A stretch of DNA of 64,000 nucleotides, from assembly GCF_017591435.1 (NCBI RefSeq), contig NC_059269.1:612435-676434 (forward strand), in the 5' to 3' direction. The translations under genes were made by a program, and so were the position numbers. This DNA comes from Portunus trituberculatus. Taxonomy: Eukaryota > Arthropoda > Malacostraca > Decapoda > Portunidae. Of this stretch, positions 18,828-30,972 are shown piece by piece (the first letter of the stretch is position 1; the number at the start of each line of letters is the position of its first letter). The notes under the pieces are model-generated. The model searched no databases, was not told the DNA's origin, and was given only the letters and a program-made list of their open reading frames with translations.

Positions 18828-19023
18828 GATGTCTTAGGCAATAAGGTGTGCAATATGTGTATTTATTTATTGAAATACTTGTATTCTTGCTGTGTATACT
18901 GTCCAGAGTTATTTTTGTGATACTTTAACCTTAAGTCCTTGCCCAGGGGGTGAGTGGCAAGGCCCATCCTCCTCCTTTGTTGTAATTATTTATTAATTCA
19001 ACAATAAATGTATCAATCAATCA

Positions 19024-19810
<787 letters not shown>

Positions 19811-19843
19811 ATTATAAATGATTTATTAAAGAATCAAAGGCAA

Positions 19844-19844
<1 letters not shown>

Positions 19845-19875
<31 letters not shown>
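19845..19875. repeat. (GA)n microsatellite
   Basis: A GA run of about 31 bp lies between the TA tract and the duplicated block. Confidence 0.95.
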
Positions 19876-19877
<2 letters not shown>

Positions 19878-19971
19878 TAACAGAACAGTAGTGAAAACGT
19901 GGCAACACTGTACAGAGACGCTCGCCCCCCCCTCCCCACGGCCGTAAATTGAGGCTGGTCAGACTATACCT

Positions 19972-21314
<1,343 letters not shown>

Positions 21315-21474
21315 ATTTACCTAATTGTATTTACCTAATTGTAACATACGGGAAAAGAGCTATGCTCGTGTTGTCCCGTCTCCATATCTATTAATGTCCA
21401 GCTTTTTCGTAAAATCATGAATATTCCTTGCGTTGACCACTTCCACGTCTAAACTATTCCATGCTTCCACCCTT

Positions 21475-21943
21475 CTATGAGGAAGCTATATTTTTCACAT
21501 CTCTCCTATAAGTGGCCATTTTAGTTTTTCCCATGCCCTCTCGACATTCTTTCATTCCACATACACAGATCTTCCCTATCCATTTTTCCATGCCAATCAT
21601 CACTCTGTATATTGCTATCAGGTCTCCCCTTTCTCTTCTGTTTTCCAGGGTCGGAAGTTGCATTCTTTTCAGTCTGTCTTCATAAGTCAAATCTCTTAAG
21701 TCAGGCACCATTTTGTTGCAGCCCTCTGTACTTTCTCTAGTTTCCTTATGTGTTTCTTTAAGTTCGAGCCCACTGTATTGTTGCATATTCAAGCCTCGGT
21801 CTTATCATTGCAGTAATTATTTTCTTCATCATTTCTTCATCTAAATATACGAACGCCACTCTTATGTTCCTCAATAAGTTCAATACTTCTCCAATTATTT
21901 TGTTTATATGTCTCTCTGGCGATAGGTCATTGGTAATTGTCAC
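21475..21943 (-). pseudogene. LINE C1 RT thumb and C-terminus
   Basis: Two frames cover the post-palm region: TITNDLSPERHINKIIGEVL, MMKKIITAMIRPRLEYATIQ, and then MVPDLRDLTYEDRLKRMQLP with TLENRRERGDLIAIYRVMIG. A one-base deletion relative to C2 at about 21763 (GTTCGAGC against GTTCGGAGC) splits them in this copy only; another single-base loss is at about 21712. C2 keeps one frame of 156 codons here. Confidence 0.8.
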
Positions 21944-22341
21944 CCCAAGGTCTTTTTCTTCATGACTGGTTTTATGTCTTCATTTCCTATCTTGTACATA
22001 CTCCTGATTCTTCTTTCACTCTTGCCAAACTCTATTTTCTTGCATTTTGTCGTGTTGAACTCCATTTGCCATGTACAGCTCCATTTCCATATTCTGTCCA
22101 AGTCTTCCTGGAGTAGTTCGCAATCTTTGTCACATCTCACTTTTCTTAACAATTTTGCATCGTCTGCAAATAGGCTCACATAACTGGACACCCCATCCAC
22201 CATGTCATTTATGTAGACCGCGAACATTACTGGTGCCAACACTGATCCCTGTGGAACTCCACTCTCCACCAAGCCCCATTCTGATGGTCTGTCCTTAATT
22301 ATTGTTCTCATTTCTCTTCCTACCAAAAGTCTTCCATCCAT
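21940..22341 (-). pseudogene. LINE C1 RT palm, motifs B and C
   Basis: The frame has GLVESGVPQGSVLAPVMFAV with YINDM (motif B), SLFADDAKLLRKV (motif C) and TWQMEFNTTKCKKIEFGKSE. It ends MKKKTLG, where the family has EKEKDLGV: a single-base loss shared exactly with C2. Confidence 0.85.
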
Positions 22342-22796
22342 TTTAGTAAACTGCCATGCACTCCTCCTACCATTTCAAGTTTCCAGATCAGTCTCCGGTG
22401 TGGTACCTTATCAAAGGCCTTTTTTAAATCCAGATATATTCCATCAGCCCAACCATCTCTTTCCTGTATTACATCTATCACCCTCGAATAGTAACATATC
22501 AGGTTTGTCGTGCATGAACGCCCTTTTCTAAAACCAAATTGACACTCACAAAGTATGTCATTTTTCTCCAAGAAGTCTGTCCATCTATTCTTCACCACCC
22601 TCTCACACATCTTAGCTACCACACTTGTAAGTGACACTGGTCTATAGTTCAATGGGTCTCTCTTGTTACCTGATTTATAGATTGGGACAATGTTAGCTCT
22701 TTTCCAGTCTTGGGGCACTACACCTTCCCTTAATGAGGCATCAATTACTTCACAAACTTTTTCTGCCAGTTGCTCCTGCATTCTCTTAAAATCCAT
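22320..22796 (-). pseudogene. LINE C1 RT fingers and motif A
   Basis: The frame contains DWKRANIVPIYKSGNKRDPL, NYRPVSLTSVVAKMCERVV, CQFGFRKGRSCTTNLICYYS and IYLDLKKAFDKVPHRRL with the motif A aspartate. Its start (MDFKRMQEQLAEK) is created by a frameshift shared with C2; the preceding frame ends SGWILRECRSNWQKKF. The peptide is identical in C2 over its 158 residues as far as I can compare by eye. Confidence 0.88.
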
Positions 22797-22978
22797 CCTG
22801 ATACCCCATCAGGTCCCACAGCTTTTCTCACTTCTAAACTCCCCATCATATTCTTGATCTCCTCCACAGTTACTTGAAACTCCTTCATAATCCCTTTCTG
22901 TTCCATTACCAGTGGTTTGTCAAAAGCAGTCTCCTTTGTGAATACCTTCCGAAAGCATCCATTCATAGCCTCTGCCAT
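22745..22978 (-). pseudogene. LINE C1 RT N-terminal approach
   Basis: The frame reads MAEAMNGCFRKVFTKETAFD and EEIKNMMGSLEVRKAVGPDG, the conserved lead-in to LINE reverse transcriptases. It closes after the frameshift described for the fingers frame. Confidence 0.75.
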
Positions 22979-23325
22979 TTCCTGGGATCTTCACTGCATA
23001 CTCCATTTACTTCTAAACTTTCAATACTTTCTCTATTTTTGATGTTGTTGTTCACATGTCTGTAAAAAGCCTTGGTTGGTCTTTACATTTATCAATTATA
23101 TCCTTTTCTTGTTTCTTTCTTTCTTCTCTTCTAATCAACACATATTCATTTCTTGCTCTTTTGTAACTTTCCCACTGCTTAATCCGTCTTTTCCTTCTCC
23201 ACCTCTTCCATGCATCCTCTTTTCTTGTTCTAGCCTTTTCACATCTATCGTTAAACCAGTCCTGCTTTCCAACTTCTCTATGTTGTCTTATTGGTACAAA
23301 TTTTTCTCACCTTCTTTGTATATTT

Positions 23326-23862
23326 TTATAAATTCCTTCCACTTTTCATTTGCTCCTTAGCACTCTTGAATTTCATCCAATTTGTCTCTTGAAAGAATTT
23401 CTTTAGGTTTCCAAAATCTGTCTTGGCATAATTCCATCTTCCCACTTTATATTCTTCATTTCTTCTAGATTTCTCTTCATCTATCACCTTGAACTCCAAA
23501 ACTGCATGATCACTCTTTGCTAAAGGGCACTCCACCCTCATCTCCTCAATGACCATTGGCTCTGTACTAAAGACCAAGTCCAGTCTTGACGATGCTCCCT
23601 CTCCTCCAAACCTAGTATCTTCTTTGACCCACTGAGTTAACACATTTTCCATTGCCAGTGTCAATAGTGTATTTCCCCATGTTGTCTCTGATCCTTCCAT
23701 TGACCAGTCCTCCCAACACACCTCTTTACAATTAAAATCTCCCATCATTATAGTTCGTTCACAGCCACCCAACATTTCTTCCAGACATGTTCCTGTATCA
23801 CTTATCATTTCTTCATATTCCTGTACTGACCATGCATTTGTCTTAGGTGGTACGTACACCAC
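23326..23862 (-). pseudogene. LINE C1 endonuclease C-terminal half and linker
   Basis: The 178-codon frame has MVYVPPKTNAWSVQEYEEMI, IMMGDFNCKEVCWEDW (the catalytic Asp-Asn pair), SRLDLVFSTEPMVIEEM and CPLAKSDHAVLEFKVID (the SDH motif). In C2 the same stretch is split by one deleted C at about 35321. The part upstream, up to 24465, is in broken frames. Confidence 0.85.
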
Positions 23863-24237
23863 TATGTAGTGCCTCTTTTTCCTTCATTAGTTTCTGCTCT
23901 GATCTTTAGCACTTCTGCCTTTCCCATACCTTCTTTCACTTGATCCACCTTTATATCTTTTTAACCAGCAACATCACTCCTCCTCCCATCTTACCTACTC
24001 TATTTCTTTTCCAAACATTATATTTCCTTCTCCAACCATCATCAGGTCTTCTCCCTCTCTCAGTTTTGTTTCAGTAAGACCCACAATATCTGGGTTCTTG
24101 TCCCTCAAGTAATCGTTGAGTTCTAAAATCCCGATATCACTCCATTTATGTTGGAATACATTACATTCCGCTCATACGTAAGTTTCTTTAGTCCTTTCTT
24201 GCTGTACTTTTCTGGGTTATGAACCACTTCCTCAGTC

Positions 24238-24465
24238 TCATATCCAAGATTCTCCAGAAAAACTCTTTCTTCTCCTCTTCTGTCCTCTCTTCATTTTTTT
24301 CAAAGCCTCCTTTCTCAACTCATTTAACATTTCTCTTTCCTTTTCACCGAGATCTCTTCTCAACCAAATCTTCCTTGTTGTTTCCTGCTGGGCTAGCCTC
24401 CATGACTTCTCCACCAATTCATCTACATCCTTTTGTGACTTAAGTTTGATTCTTATTGACCTCAT
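24238..24465 (-). pseudogene. LINE C1 N-terminal RNA-binding-like segment
   Basis: The frame reads MRSIRIKLKSQKDVDELVEK and TRKIWLRRDLGEKEREMLNE, rich in Lys, Arg and Glu. In C2 the frame extends upstream through VQEIEDFHRIGKFTREGMRP. The pattern (…RxGK…RPIxIKL…DLxxxERE) resembles the RRM/CTD part of L1-like ORF1 proteins. Its 5' part is cut off here by the CA tail of LINE D1. Confidence 0.6.
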
Positions 24466-24514
24466 ACCTTCTCTTGTGAACTTTCCAATTCTATGGAAGT
24501 CCTCTATTTCTTGT

Positions 24515-24519
<5 letters not shown>

Positions 24520-24577
<58 letters not shown>
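24520..24577. repeat. (GT)n microsatellite between LINE C1 and LINE D1
   Basis: A GT run of about 58 bp abuts the broken 5' end of C1 on its left and the 3' terminal TATTCACCTAG of D1 on its right, so it is the expanded CA tail of D1. Confidence 0.95.
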
Positions 24578-24579
<2 letters not shown>

Positions 24580-24996
24580 TCACCTAGTTGTAATTTTACA
24601 GGGTCTTATCATACTCCCCCGTCTCCATATCCACACATCCAACTTTCCTTTAAAACTATGCACACTCCATGCTGACACCACCTCCTCACTCAAACCATTC
24701 CACACCTCCACACATCTTTGTGGGAAACTATATTTTTCACATCCTTCAAGCATATTCCTTGGCTATCTTTTTACTATGCAATCTTGTAGTTCTACTTAAG
24801 TTTTCCTCTCTCAACATCATTTGCTCATTATCCACTTCATCCAGTCCATTCAACTTTATAAACCTGTATTAAATCTCCTCTTTCTCTTCTTTGTTCCAAG
24901 GTAAGCAAATTAATTTCTTTTAATCTCTCCTCATAGGTCATTTCTGCCAATTCCGGAACCATTTTGTTGCCATTCTCTGCAATCTCTCCAACTTCC

Positions 24997-25731
24997 TTAT
25001 ATGCTTCTTTTATAAGGGGACCAGACCACTCCAGCATATTCCAATCTTGGTCTAATTACCATACTAATTAATTTCTTCATCATATCTTTATCCATATAAT
25101 GGAAGGCTAATCCAATATTTTTTATCAAATTATACGTTTCTCCAAACATCTTATCAATATGAGCCTCAAACTGCCCATGGTCTTGTATTATCACTCCCAA
25201 ATCCTTTTCCTTTTCCACCTTTTTCAACACTACTTCTTCACCCATCTTATATGACCCTCTTGGCCGTCTTCCACTCTTCCCCATCTCCATCACATGACTT
25301 TTGCTCAGATTAAATTCCATTTCCCACCTCTTGCTCCACTCCCAAATCTTATCCAAATCTGCTTGTAAAATTTCACAATCTTCTTCACTCTTTACACACC
25401 TACACAACTTCGCATCATCCGCAAACAAATTAATGTAACTGTTTACTCCCTCTGGCATGTCATTAATATATACAAGGAAAAGTATTGGTGCCAGCACTGA
25501 GCCTTGTGGGAGTCCACTCTCCACCACCAACCAGTCCGACCTTGCATCCCTTATTACCGTTCTCATCTCCCTCCATCTCAAGTAGTTTTCCATCCACTTT
25601 AACACTTTTCCTTTCAGTCCTCCATAAATCTCTACTTTCCATAACAGTCTCTCGTGAGGTACCTTGTCAAAAGCTTTCTTTAAATCCAAATATACACAGT
25701 CCATCCATCCCTCTCTCCTGTATTTTGTCAA
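24997..25731 (-). CDS. LINE D1 reverse transcriptase palm and thumb, 244 aa open
   Basis: This is one of the longest intact stretches: VYLDLKKAFDKVPHERLLWK (motif A), VESGLPQGSVLAPILFLVYI (motif B), NLFADDAKLCRCV (motif C), EMEFNLSKSHVMEMGKSGRR, EKEKDLGVIIQDHGQFEAHI and RPRLEYAGVVWSPYK. The true frame continues upstream in another register (25667-26020). The start methionine is incidental. It closes at KRSI through a one-base loss where sister copies read YKKKHIRKLERLQ. Confidence 0.85.
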   Translation of the reverse strand: MTKYRREGWMDCVYLDLKKAFDKVPHERLLWKVEIYGGLKGKVLKWMENYLRWREMRTVIRDARSDWLVVESGLPQGSVLAPILFLVYINDMPEGVNSYINLFADDAKLCRCVKSEEDCEILQADLDKIWEWSKRWEMEFNLSKSHVMEMGKSGRRPRGSYKMGEEVVLKKVEKEKDLGVIIQDHGQFEAHIDKMFGETYNLIKNIGLAFHYMDKDMMKKLISMVIRPRLEYAGVVWSPYKRSI

Positions 25732-25972
25732 CCACTCTTGAATAAAAGCTCAGTAGATTTGTTACACATGACCTCCCTTTCCTGAAGCCAAATTGATGAT
25801 CCGATAATAACTTATGATCCTCCAGGAACCGTATCCAATATTTCTTTATCACCCACTCACAAATCTTACCGACCACACTTGTTAGAGACACAGGTCTATA
25901 GTTAAGAGGCTCTTCCTTACTGCCTCCCTTATAAATGGGCACCACTTCAGCTCTCTTCCACTCTACTGGTAC

Positions 25973-25975
<3 letters not shown>
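25667..25975 (-). pseudogene. LINE D1 RT fingers
   Basis: The frame reads PVEWKRAEVVPIYKGGSKEE, PLNYRPVSLTSVVGKICEWV, HQFGFRKGRSCVTNLLSFYS and VVDKIQERG, then loses register at the motif A approach. Its nominal N-terminus is made of Thr-His repeats from the (CA)n tail of D2 and is not real protein. Confidence 0.8.

Positions 25976-26013
<38 letters not shown>
25976..26013. repeat. (GT)n microsatellite between LINE D1 and LINE D2
   Basis: A GT run of about 38 bp lies between the truncated 5' side of D1 and the 3' terminal TATTCACCTAG of D2. Confidence 0.95.
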
Positions 26014-26016
<3 letters not shown>

Positions 26017-26109
26017 TCACCTAGTTGTAATTTTACAGGGCCTTATCATACTGTGTCCCTGTCTCCATATCTACACACATCCAACTTTTCTTTAAAACTA
26101 TGCACATCC

Positions 26110-26670
26110 TCATGACACCACCTCCTCACTCAAACCATTCCACACTTCCACACATCTTTGTAAACTATATTTCTTCACATCCTTCAAGCATATTCCCTTG
26201 GCTATCTTTTTACTATGCGATCTTGTAGTTCTATTTAAGTTTTCCTCTCTCAACATCATTTGCTCATTATCCACTTCATCCAGTCTGTTCAACAGTTTAT
26301 AAACCTGTATTAAATCTCCTCTTTCTCTTCTTTGTTCCAAGGTAAGCAAATTAATTTCTTTTAATCTCTCCTCATAGGTAATTTCTGCCAATTCCAGAAC
26401 CATTTTTGTTGCCATTCTCTGCAATCTCTCCAACTTCCTTATATGCTTCTTTTTATAAGGGGACCAAACCACTCCAGCATATTCCAATCTTGGTCTAATT
26501 ACCGTACTAATTAATTTCTTCATCATATCTTTATCCATATAATGGAAGGCTAATCCAATATTTTGTATCAAATTATACGTTTCTACAAACATCTTATCAA
26601 TATGAGCCTCAAACTGCCCATGGTCTTGTATTATCACTCCCAAATCCTTTTCCTTTTCCACCTTGTACAT
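26110..26670 (-). pseudogene. LINE D2 RT thumb and C-terminus
   Basis: The 186-codon frame reads EKEKDLGVIIQDHGQFEAHI, MMKKLISTVIRPRLEYAGVV, KKHIRKLERLQRMATKMVLE and TYEERLKEINLLTLEQRRER, and runs nearly to the family C-terminus (KYSLQRCVEVWNGLSEEVVS). It starts with MYKV at the internal-deletion junction. Confidence 0.85.
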
Positions 26671-26724
26671 TCTGAGGCTTTACAAACATTGTTTCTTCAG
26701 TAAATACTTGCTGAAACCTATTAT

Positions 26725-26979
26725 TTAGCAATTTGCTATATTCTTAGGGTCATCTACTATCCCTTGCTCTCCTTTTAATCTTTCAATGGACTCTCTCTTT
26801 TTAAGTTTACCATTTATGAACCTGTAAAACAATTTTGGATGTTCCTTACTCTTGTCTACAATATCTTTTTCAAATTTTCTTTCTTCCTCCCTCCTTACCC
26901 TCACATACTCATTTCTCGCCTCTCTATAATTCTCCTTATTTAGTATATTCCTGCTCTTTTTCCATCTTTTCCAAGCCAC
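26725..26979 (-). pseudogene. LINE D2 endonuclease-RT linker
   Basis: The frame is highly charged (AWKRWKKSRNILNKENYREA, RREEERKFEKDIVDKSKEHP, KLFYRFINGKLKKRESIERL) and matches the helical linker that follows the endonuclease in families C and D. It loses register at the internal-deletion side. Confidence 0.75.
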
Positions 26980-27563
26980 ATCTCTCTTTTCCTTAGCCTT
27001 AACACATGTTGCATTAAACCAATCCTTTCTTCTTTCCTCTCTCTCGGTTTATACTTTGGTACAAATTTCATAGCTCCTTCTTTATAATATTTCATAAAAA
27101 TCTCATATTTCTTTTGCACTTCTCTGATTTGTAACATCTCCTCCCAATCTAATTTTCTGAAATAATTTTTCAAACTTTCTGTGTCCATCTTTCTATAATT
27201 CAATCTACCACTCCTGTATGTCTCGTCCTTCCTTCGCTGTGTTGTTGCTATCTGCATTTCCATAACCACATGATCACTCTTTCCCAAAGGACACTTGTAT
27301 TGTATATCTCCACATAGGTACACTTCTCTTGTTAACACCAAATCCAGTCTAGCCGGTTCATCATCTCCTCTATATCTAGTATTTTCTTTCACCCTCTGTT
27401 CCATCATATTTTCCATCATTAGATTAAGAAATCTCTCTCCCCATGCTTCCTCTCCAACACCACTTACTAGATTTTCCCAATCCACCCCCTTACAATTAAA
27501 ATCTCCTACTAGTATCACCTTTCTTTTTCCAGATAATACACTTTCCAAACTCTGTAAAGTATC
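26940..27563 (-). CDS. LINE D2 endonuclease C-terminal half
   Basis: The open frame contains VILVGDFNCKGVDWENLVSG (catalytic Asp-Asn), RYRGDDEPARLDLVLTREVY and CPLGKSDHVVMEMQIATTQR (SDH motif), then the charged linker. It runs on artificially into Gypsy LTR sequence upstream. The endonuclease N-terminal half lies beyond the Gypsy element, at 32257 and above. Confidence 0.8.
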   Translation of the reverse strand, partial: DTLQSLESVLSGKRKVILVGDFNCKGVDWENLVSGVGEEAWGERFLNLMMENMMEQRVKENTRYRGDDEPARLDLVLTREVYLCGDIQYKCPLGKSDHVVMEMQIATTQRRKDETYRSGRLNYRKMDTESLKNYFRKLDWEEMLQIREVQKKYEIFMKYYKEGAMKFVPKYKPRERKEERIGLMQHVLRLRKREMWLGKDGKRAGIY

Positions 27564-27899
27564 TGTGGGACTAGGGCATGCCACTGCGATGCACAAGCCC
27601 AGTAGTCCTGCGGGAGACCCACGTGGTTCCCCGACCTCCATACCTCCCCTACAGTCACCCCTACACCACCAATTCGGCAAATGTTAACTTGCCCGCCACA
27701 CTTACACCTACTGCAAGTGCTACAACACCAAATCTCCAGGAATCCGATTGAGTATCAAAACGTTATGAACTCCAGCGCCACACCCTCCCTGTGTGCCTGC
27801 GTTCGCCTGACTGACGCCACCACTGGCCAGACCGAGGCCCAGCCGCGCAACGCCCAGCGCAGCAAGGCTCCTCGCTGCCAACGGCACACCGCCACCACA
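27564..27899 (-). repeat. 3' LTR of the Gypsy-type element
   Basis: Aligned with 31918-32256, it shares almost the entire sequence, with small indels near its two ends (for example CTAGGGCATG against CTCATG). It begins TGTGGG and ends CACCACA on the plus strand. It is the 3' LTR because coding runs on the minus strand. Confidence 0.92.
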
Positions 27900-28119
27900 T
27901 CCCCCAGTTCTTCAAGAACTAAGGGACGTAGTCCATTTGCCACCTAGGCGGCCGACGTTCCCTACAGGATCGTCTCGGACCTCCCTCGTCTTCGTTCCCG
28001 TACTCACGAGGTCCCAAATCTTCAGGAGCTTTACTATCTCCTCACCGGCCGACTCAGGGCCAACATCAACAGGCCTCTCAACAGGAGCATTCTTGTGCCT
28101 TCCGTGAATCACGACCTGC

Positions 28120-28800
28120 TTCTCGAGACATTCTCACCGTTATCGGTGACCGGTCTGCCACCTTCGCCATTTCCACTCGCCGTCATCAGATGACTCAGCT
28201 GTGTCATTACTGACTGACCCGCGACGTCTTCTAACGTCGCGCACATGCCTACATCCCATCAACGCACACGATGTGCTTCGACTTCACAGCAGTCACTCGG
28301 CCTGGGGCCCACCGTTTTGTGCATGAAGGAACTATTTAACCCAGACTTCATCACCGACAGAGAAAGCATTCTTTGCTCCATCTTCGTCAACCTTCACGTT
28401 GACATCATACGGTATCCGCCACGGATACCTGAACAACCTGCCACTCGGGACCGTGTGGCATTCAGATCACAGGCGTCACATTGTACCAGAAGGTAGCCTC
28501 CTCGTAATCCTCCCCGCGCAGCCATCCTCTTGATGGTGCAATGGTTCCGCTCTACGATCCCATTTCCACTAACATAGGCAGCACGAAATCTCAGAGATTC
28601 CCCATTCTGTAGCAAACTCCTCTACAGACGCCGACCTGAAAGCCGTTTATCCATCAGCAATTCAACAAACGGTCCTCGCTCAATCACCACTTGGCGAAGT
28701 TGAGCAACAATCGGCTGCCGACTCATTCGGTAGCTTACGCCAGATGGCGAACCTCGATGGTCCACAGTCTACCATTGAAAGATATAGACTGCCGCAGTGA
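28120..28800 (-). pseudogene. Gypsy-type integrase, degraded
   Basis: The clearest trace is the minus-strand frame around 28541-28580 with GNGIVERNHCTIKRMAARG, the block that holds the third acidic residue (E) of the integrase D,D-35-E triad. Flanking frames shift repeatedly, so the zinc-binding N-terminus and the first aspartates are not clearly visible. Integrase joins the element's cDNA to host DNA. Its position downstream of RNase H supports Ty3/Gypsy order. Confidence 0.7.
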
Positions 28801-28942
28801 TTCACATCGACTGCAACCCGACACCAATCTTTCTCAACGGCCAGCTCACCCTGGCCAACGATTCTCAGCCCTCATTGCATCGATCGTTGGCACGCTTCGC
28901 ACCCTGCAATAACACGCTTCACCTGGTCACGCCAGGTCAGAC

Positions 28943-29400
28943 CTAATTTGCTTCCCAAGATAAAGTGTGCTCGACGCCCAAATGGTGCGGCAGATGAGCC
29001 GCCCATATGGCATCCGTCACCGTCCTTCCGGTACACAGAGCTGCCGAGACCAACTCGTCGGCTCTCGAGTCAACGGACTCACAATGACCGAGCCACCTTT
29101 TCGGTACTCGAGTCATCCTGTCAGCCTTATTCTCGATTGTAGGAACAAATCGAAAAATAACTGACAGCTCGTACTCGGCGATGACCTGCTTAATCACCAG
29201 CAAACGACGCTTTATAAGCATCTGCGCGGCCCCTTCGTGCGGACACGATCACGCCCTCAACTGTATTATCCAACCAAGATAATACCGTCCAATCTGGCCA
29301 CAGTGAAGGCTTTGAATCACTGAATAGCCAGATTGATTCCCCGACCGACTGCCTCCAATTCAGCCACATTGATGTCTGTCCGACTTCTTCCGAAGCCACG
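28943..29400 (-). pseudogene. Gypsy-type RNase H region, degraded
   Basis: Minus-strand fragments include WTVLSWLDNTVEG and, further on, LVIKQVIAEYELSVIFRFVP with NKADRMTRVPKRWL, a connection-type segment found after RNase H in a group of invertebrate Gypsy elements (NKAD...TRVP). Catalytic positions cannot all be placed because of frame breaks. Confidence 0.6.
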
Positions 29401-29650
29401 AAGCGTCCTCCACAATATCGTTATTCACCTGAATAACCACTCCCAGACAAGAGAGCTGGCATCTGTCCAAACAGTGACTTCACCTTGTTTGACATGCCAA
29501 CGTCCTTTCACAGGATCTTCAAAGCGCGCGATCCACCAACTCGCTGGCTAGCTTCGACACTGCTCTGAACCGGCTCATCCATGAGCCTTCGGACCCATCG
29601 CTTCAAGAAGCTACACGAGGCCCTCAACCACCCGGCCACATAATGTCCTG

Positions 29651-30132
29651 TCAGGCGGCCACATAATGAAAACAAGCCTCTCTTAGTAAGAGTGACTCCA
29701 CTATCTGCCTCAGGAGTTCACTCCCCTGCGACATCTCCAGATGCCCACTCGGTGACTTGCTCAAAGCAATTCCAAGCACCCGACCACCAACAAGAGGCTC
29801 TGGTTCTTTCGATTCCAGTCCATATGCCTGCAAATGCTTCCGCACACGATCAGCACTCACTATGGACTCCTGCACCATTATATCATCAACATAATGGTCT
29901 GGCCCGACCCACATCATCCAACGAAAGAACCTTCCCCAGAATCATAGTCATGATTCTCTGCGCACGTCAGGCCAAAACCCAACCGCGTCACGTAATGCAC
30001 ACCATTGTACCTTACTACCTGATACTGCCACAGATCCTTGGAGACATGAATCTGCAAATAGGCAGACTTAAGATCAACAATCTTAAGCTCCCCGGGCAGC
30101 TGTCTCCACTTTCGCACCTTCTCGGCGCACAC
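29651..30132 (-). pseudogene. Gypsy-type reverse transcriptase, degraded
   Basis: Two minus-strand frames show the RT palm: LKIVDLKSAYLQIHVSKDLW (motif A, about 30042-30090), VVRYNGVHYVTRLGFGL (motif B region) and GPDHYVDDIMVQES with the YVDD catalytic loop at about 29879-29893. A frameshift at about 29914-29960 separates A/B from C. The LDLKSAY-type motif A fits Ty3/Gypsy rather than BEL or Copia. Confidence 0.82.
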
Positions 30133-30520
30133 ACTGTCTGCTCGTCTCCAGTATGAGACTCGACAAACTCGTTAAGCTCACGGTAATCCATTACCGGCCT
30201 AACTTTGTCCTTGGTAGGTTGAACGACAGCCTGGAATGACGCCCTTGACGGGCCCTTTCCACTTTATCAACCAACCTTTCCGGATCCAACTCTGACCTCC
30301 TCGGCATACCGCTCATGTACGCCCGGCGCCTGAGTACACTTGTACTCACCACGCGTGTTTGAAGCCTCTCCGGCTCACCAGCCGACCAGCGCCAGCTGAC
30401 GGTCCATGACTGTCAGTAAACACTTCAAAATCCTTATCAAATTGTAAGTGGTGATCTGCACCACTCACAACTTCCCGTCTCTCCTCTGAAGAGACCCTCT
30501 CGCAAGTAGCCCCCAGGTAA

Positions 30521-30894
30521 CTACATAATTAATTCACCTCTCCTAATGCGAACGCCTCCCAACCGATCGATCACGTCGACCCCAAGAAGGCATTCCACAC
30601 CAAGATTCTCCAATTCACTTACAACGAGTGCACACACCTTCAAGCGGCGCCCTGCACCTCTACTCTCAGAGACATTCTTTCCCACTGGAAATCCTGCCAT
30701 CCGCAGTAATAAACGGCGGGCCTTATCCCACCAGTCCCACCGCCATACACCATGGTGCACCCACAGCCTGAATCAACCAGGCATAAGCAATCGCGACCGT
30801 TCACGACGGCCCTGACAACTGGCATACGACTGTTAGACAGCTTACCAACTGCCATCGGCGAACCTAGTTCACCACCGATTAGGTACCTGAGCAC
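30521..30894 (-). pseudogene. Gypsy-type aspartic protease
   Basis: Two overlapping minus-strand frames hold the domain: VVNGRDCLCLVDSGCGCTMV, with the DSG active-site triplet at about 30764-30780, and then LENLGVECLLGVDVIDRLGG, the end of the retropepsin fold (LGxD). A single frame break divides them. The protease matures the Gag-Pol polyprotein. Confidence 0.8.
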
Positions 30895-30972
30895 CCACCA
30901 CCACGCTGCCTCGAGGACAACGCCGATCCTTAATGCAAGGACCCGACAAGGACTTCAGTCCTCGCCCACTTT

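Larger units (their letters stand above)
16841..19023 (+). mobile_element. LINE A2, plus-strand copy, 5'-truncated inside RT
   Basis: The copy starts abruptly in front of RT motif A (ATGCTACCTGC, then FIDLKGAFDRA), one base after LINE A's stop codon. It carries the rest of RT, RNase H, zinc knuckle and 3' UTR and ends in TCAATCAATCA. It pairs with the minus-strand copy at 5606-7675 as an inverted repeat. Several frameshifts and stops make it inactive. An 8-bp direct repeat shared with the left edge of LINE A suggests the two entered together. Confidence 0.85.
21315..24519 (-). mobile_element. LINE C1 (CR1/L2-type), minus strand
   Basis: On the minus strand this copy carries an RNA-binding-like N-terminal segment, endonuclease, RT and a 3' end made of a 13-bp direct repeat (AATTAGGTAAATAC twice) leading into a CA tail. 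The protein blocks (YLDLKKAFDKVPHRRLIWKL, SGVPQGSVLAPVMFAVYIND, LFADDAKLL, RPRLEYATIQW) match the CR1/L2/Rex-like LINE group common in crustaceans; the clade is my inference. It is nearly identical to C2 at 32959-36247 and shares frameshifts with it. It ends on the 5' side where the (CA)n tail of LINE D1 begins. Confidence 0.88.
24578..25975 (-). mobile_element. LINE D1 (CR1/L2-type), minus strand, 5'-truncated in RT
   Basis: The 3' end on the minus strand reads ...CAACTAGGTGAATACACACA. The copy covers RT fingers to the C-terminus and 3' UTR and is cut at ...STRSSTLLVPVEW where the next CA tail (that of D2) begins. It is a sister family to C, with shared blocks but clearly different sequence and a TTCACCTAG rather than TTTACCTAAT end. 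Confidence 0.88.
26014..27563 (-). mobile_element. LINE D2, 3' part (minus strand), internally deleted
   Basis: The copy carries the family D 3' UTR and thumb, then jumps at about 26665 directly to the endonuclease-RT linker, so the whole RT fingers/palm region is missing. It continues through the linker into the endonuclease until the Gypsy element enters at 27564. The remaining 5' part is at 32257-32872. The five bases GTATC (27559-27563) are the target duplication. Confidence 0.85.

Noticed and set aside
27681..27947. Open frames inside the Gypsy LTRs (88 aa and similar)
   Set aside because: They arise from GC-rich LTR sequence on either strand, are not kept in the second LTR because of indels, and show no family motif.
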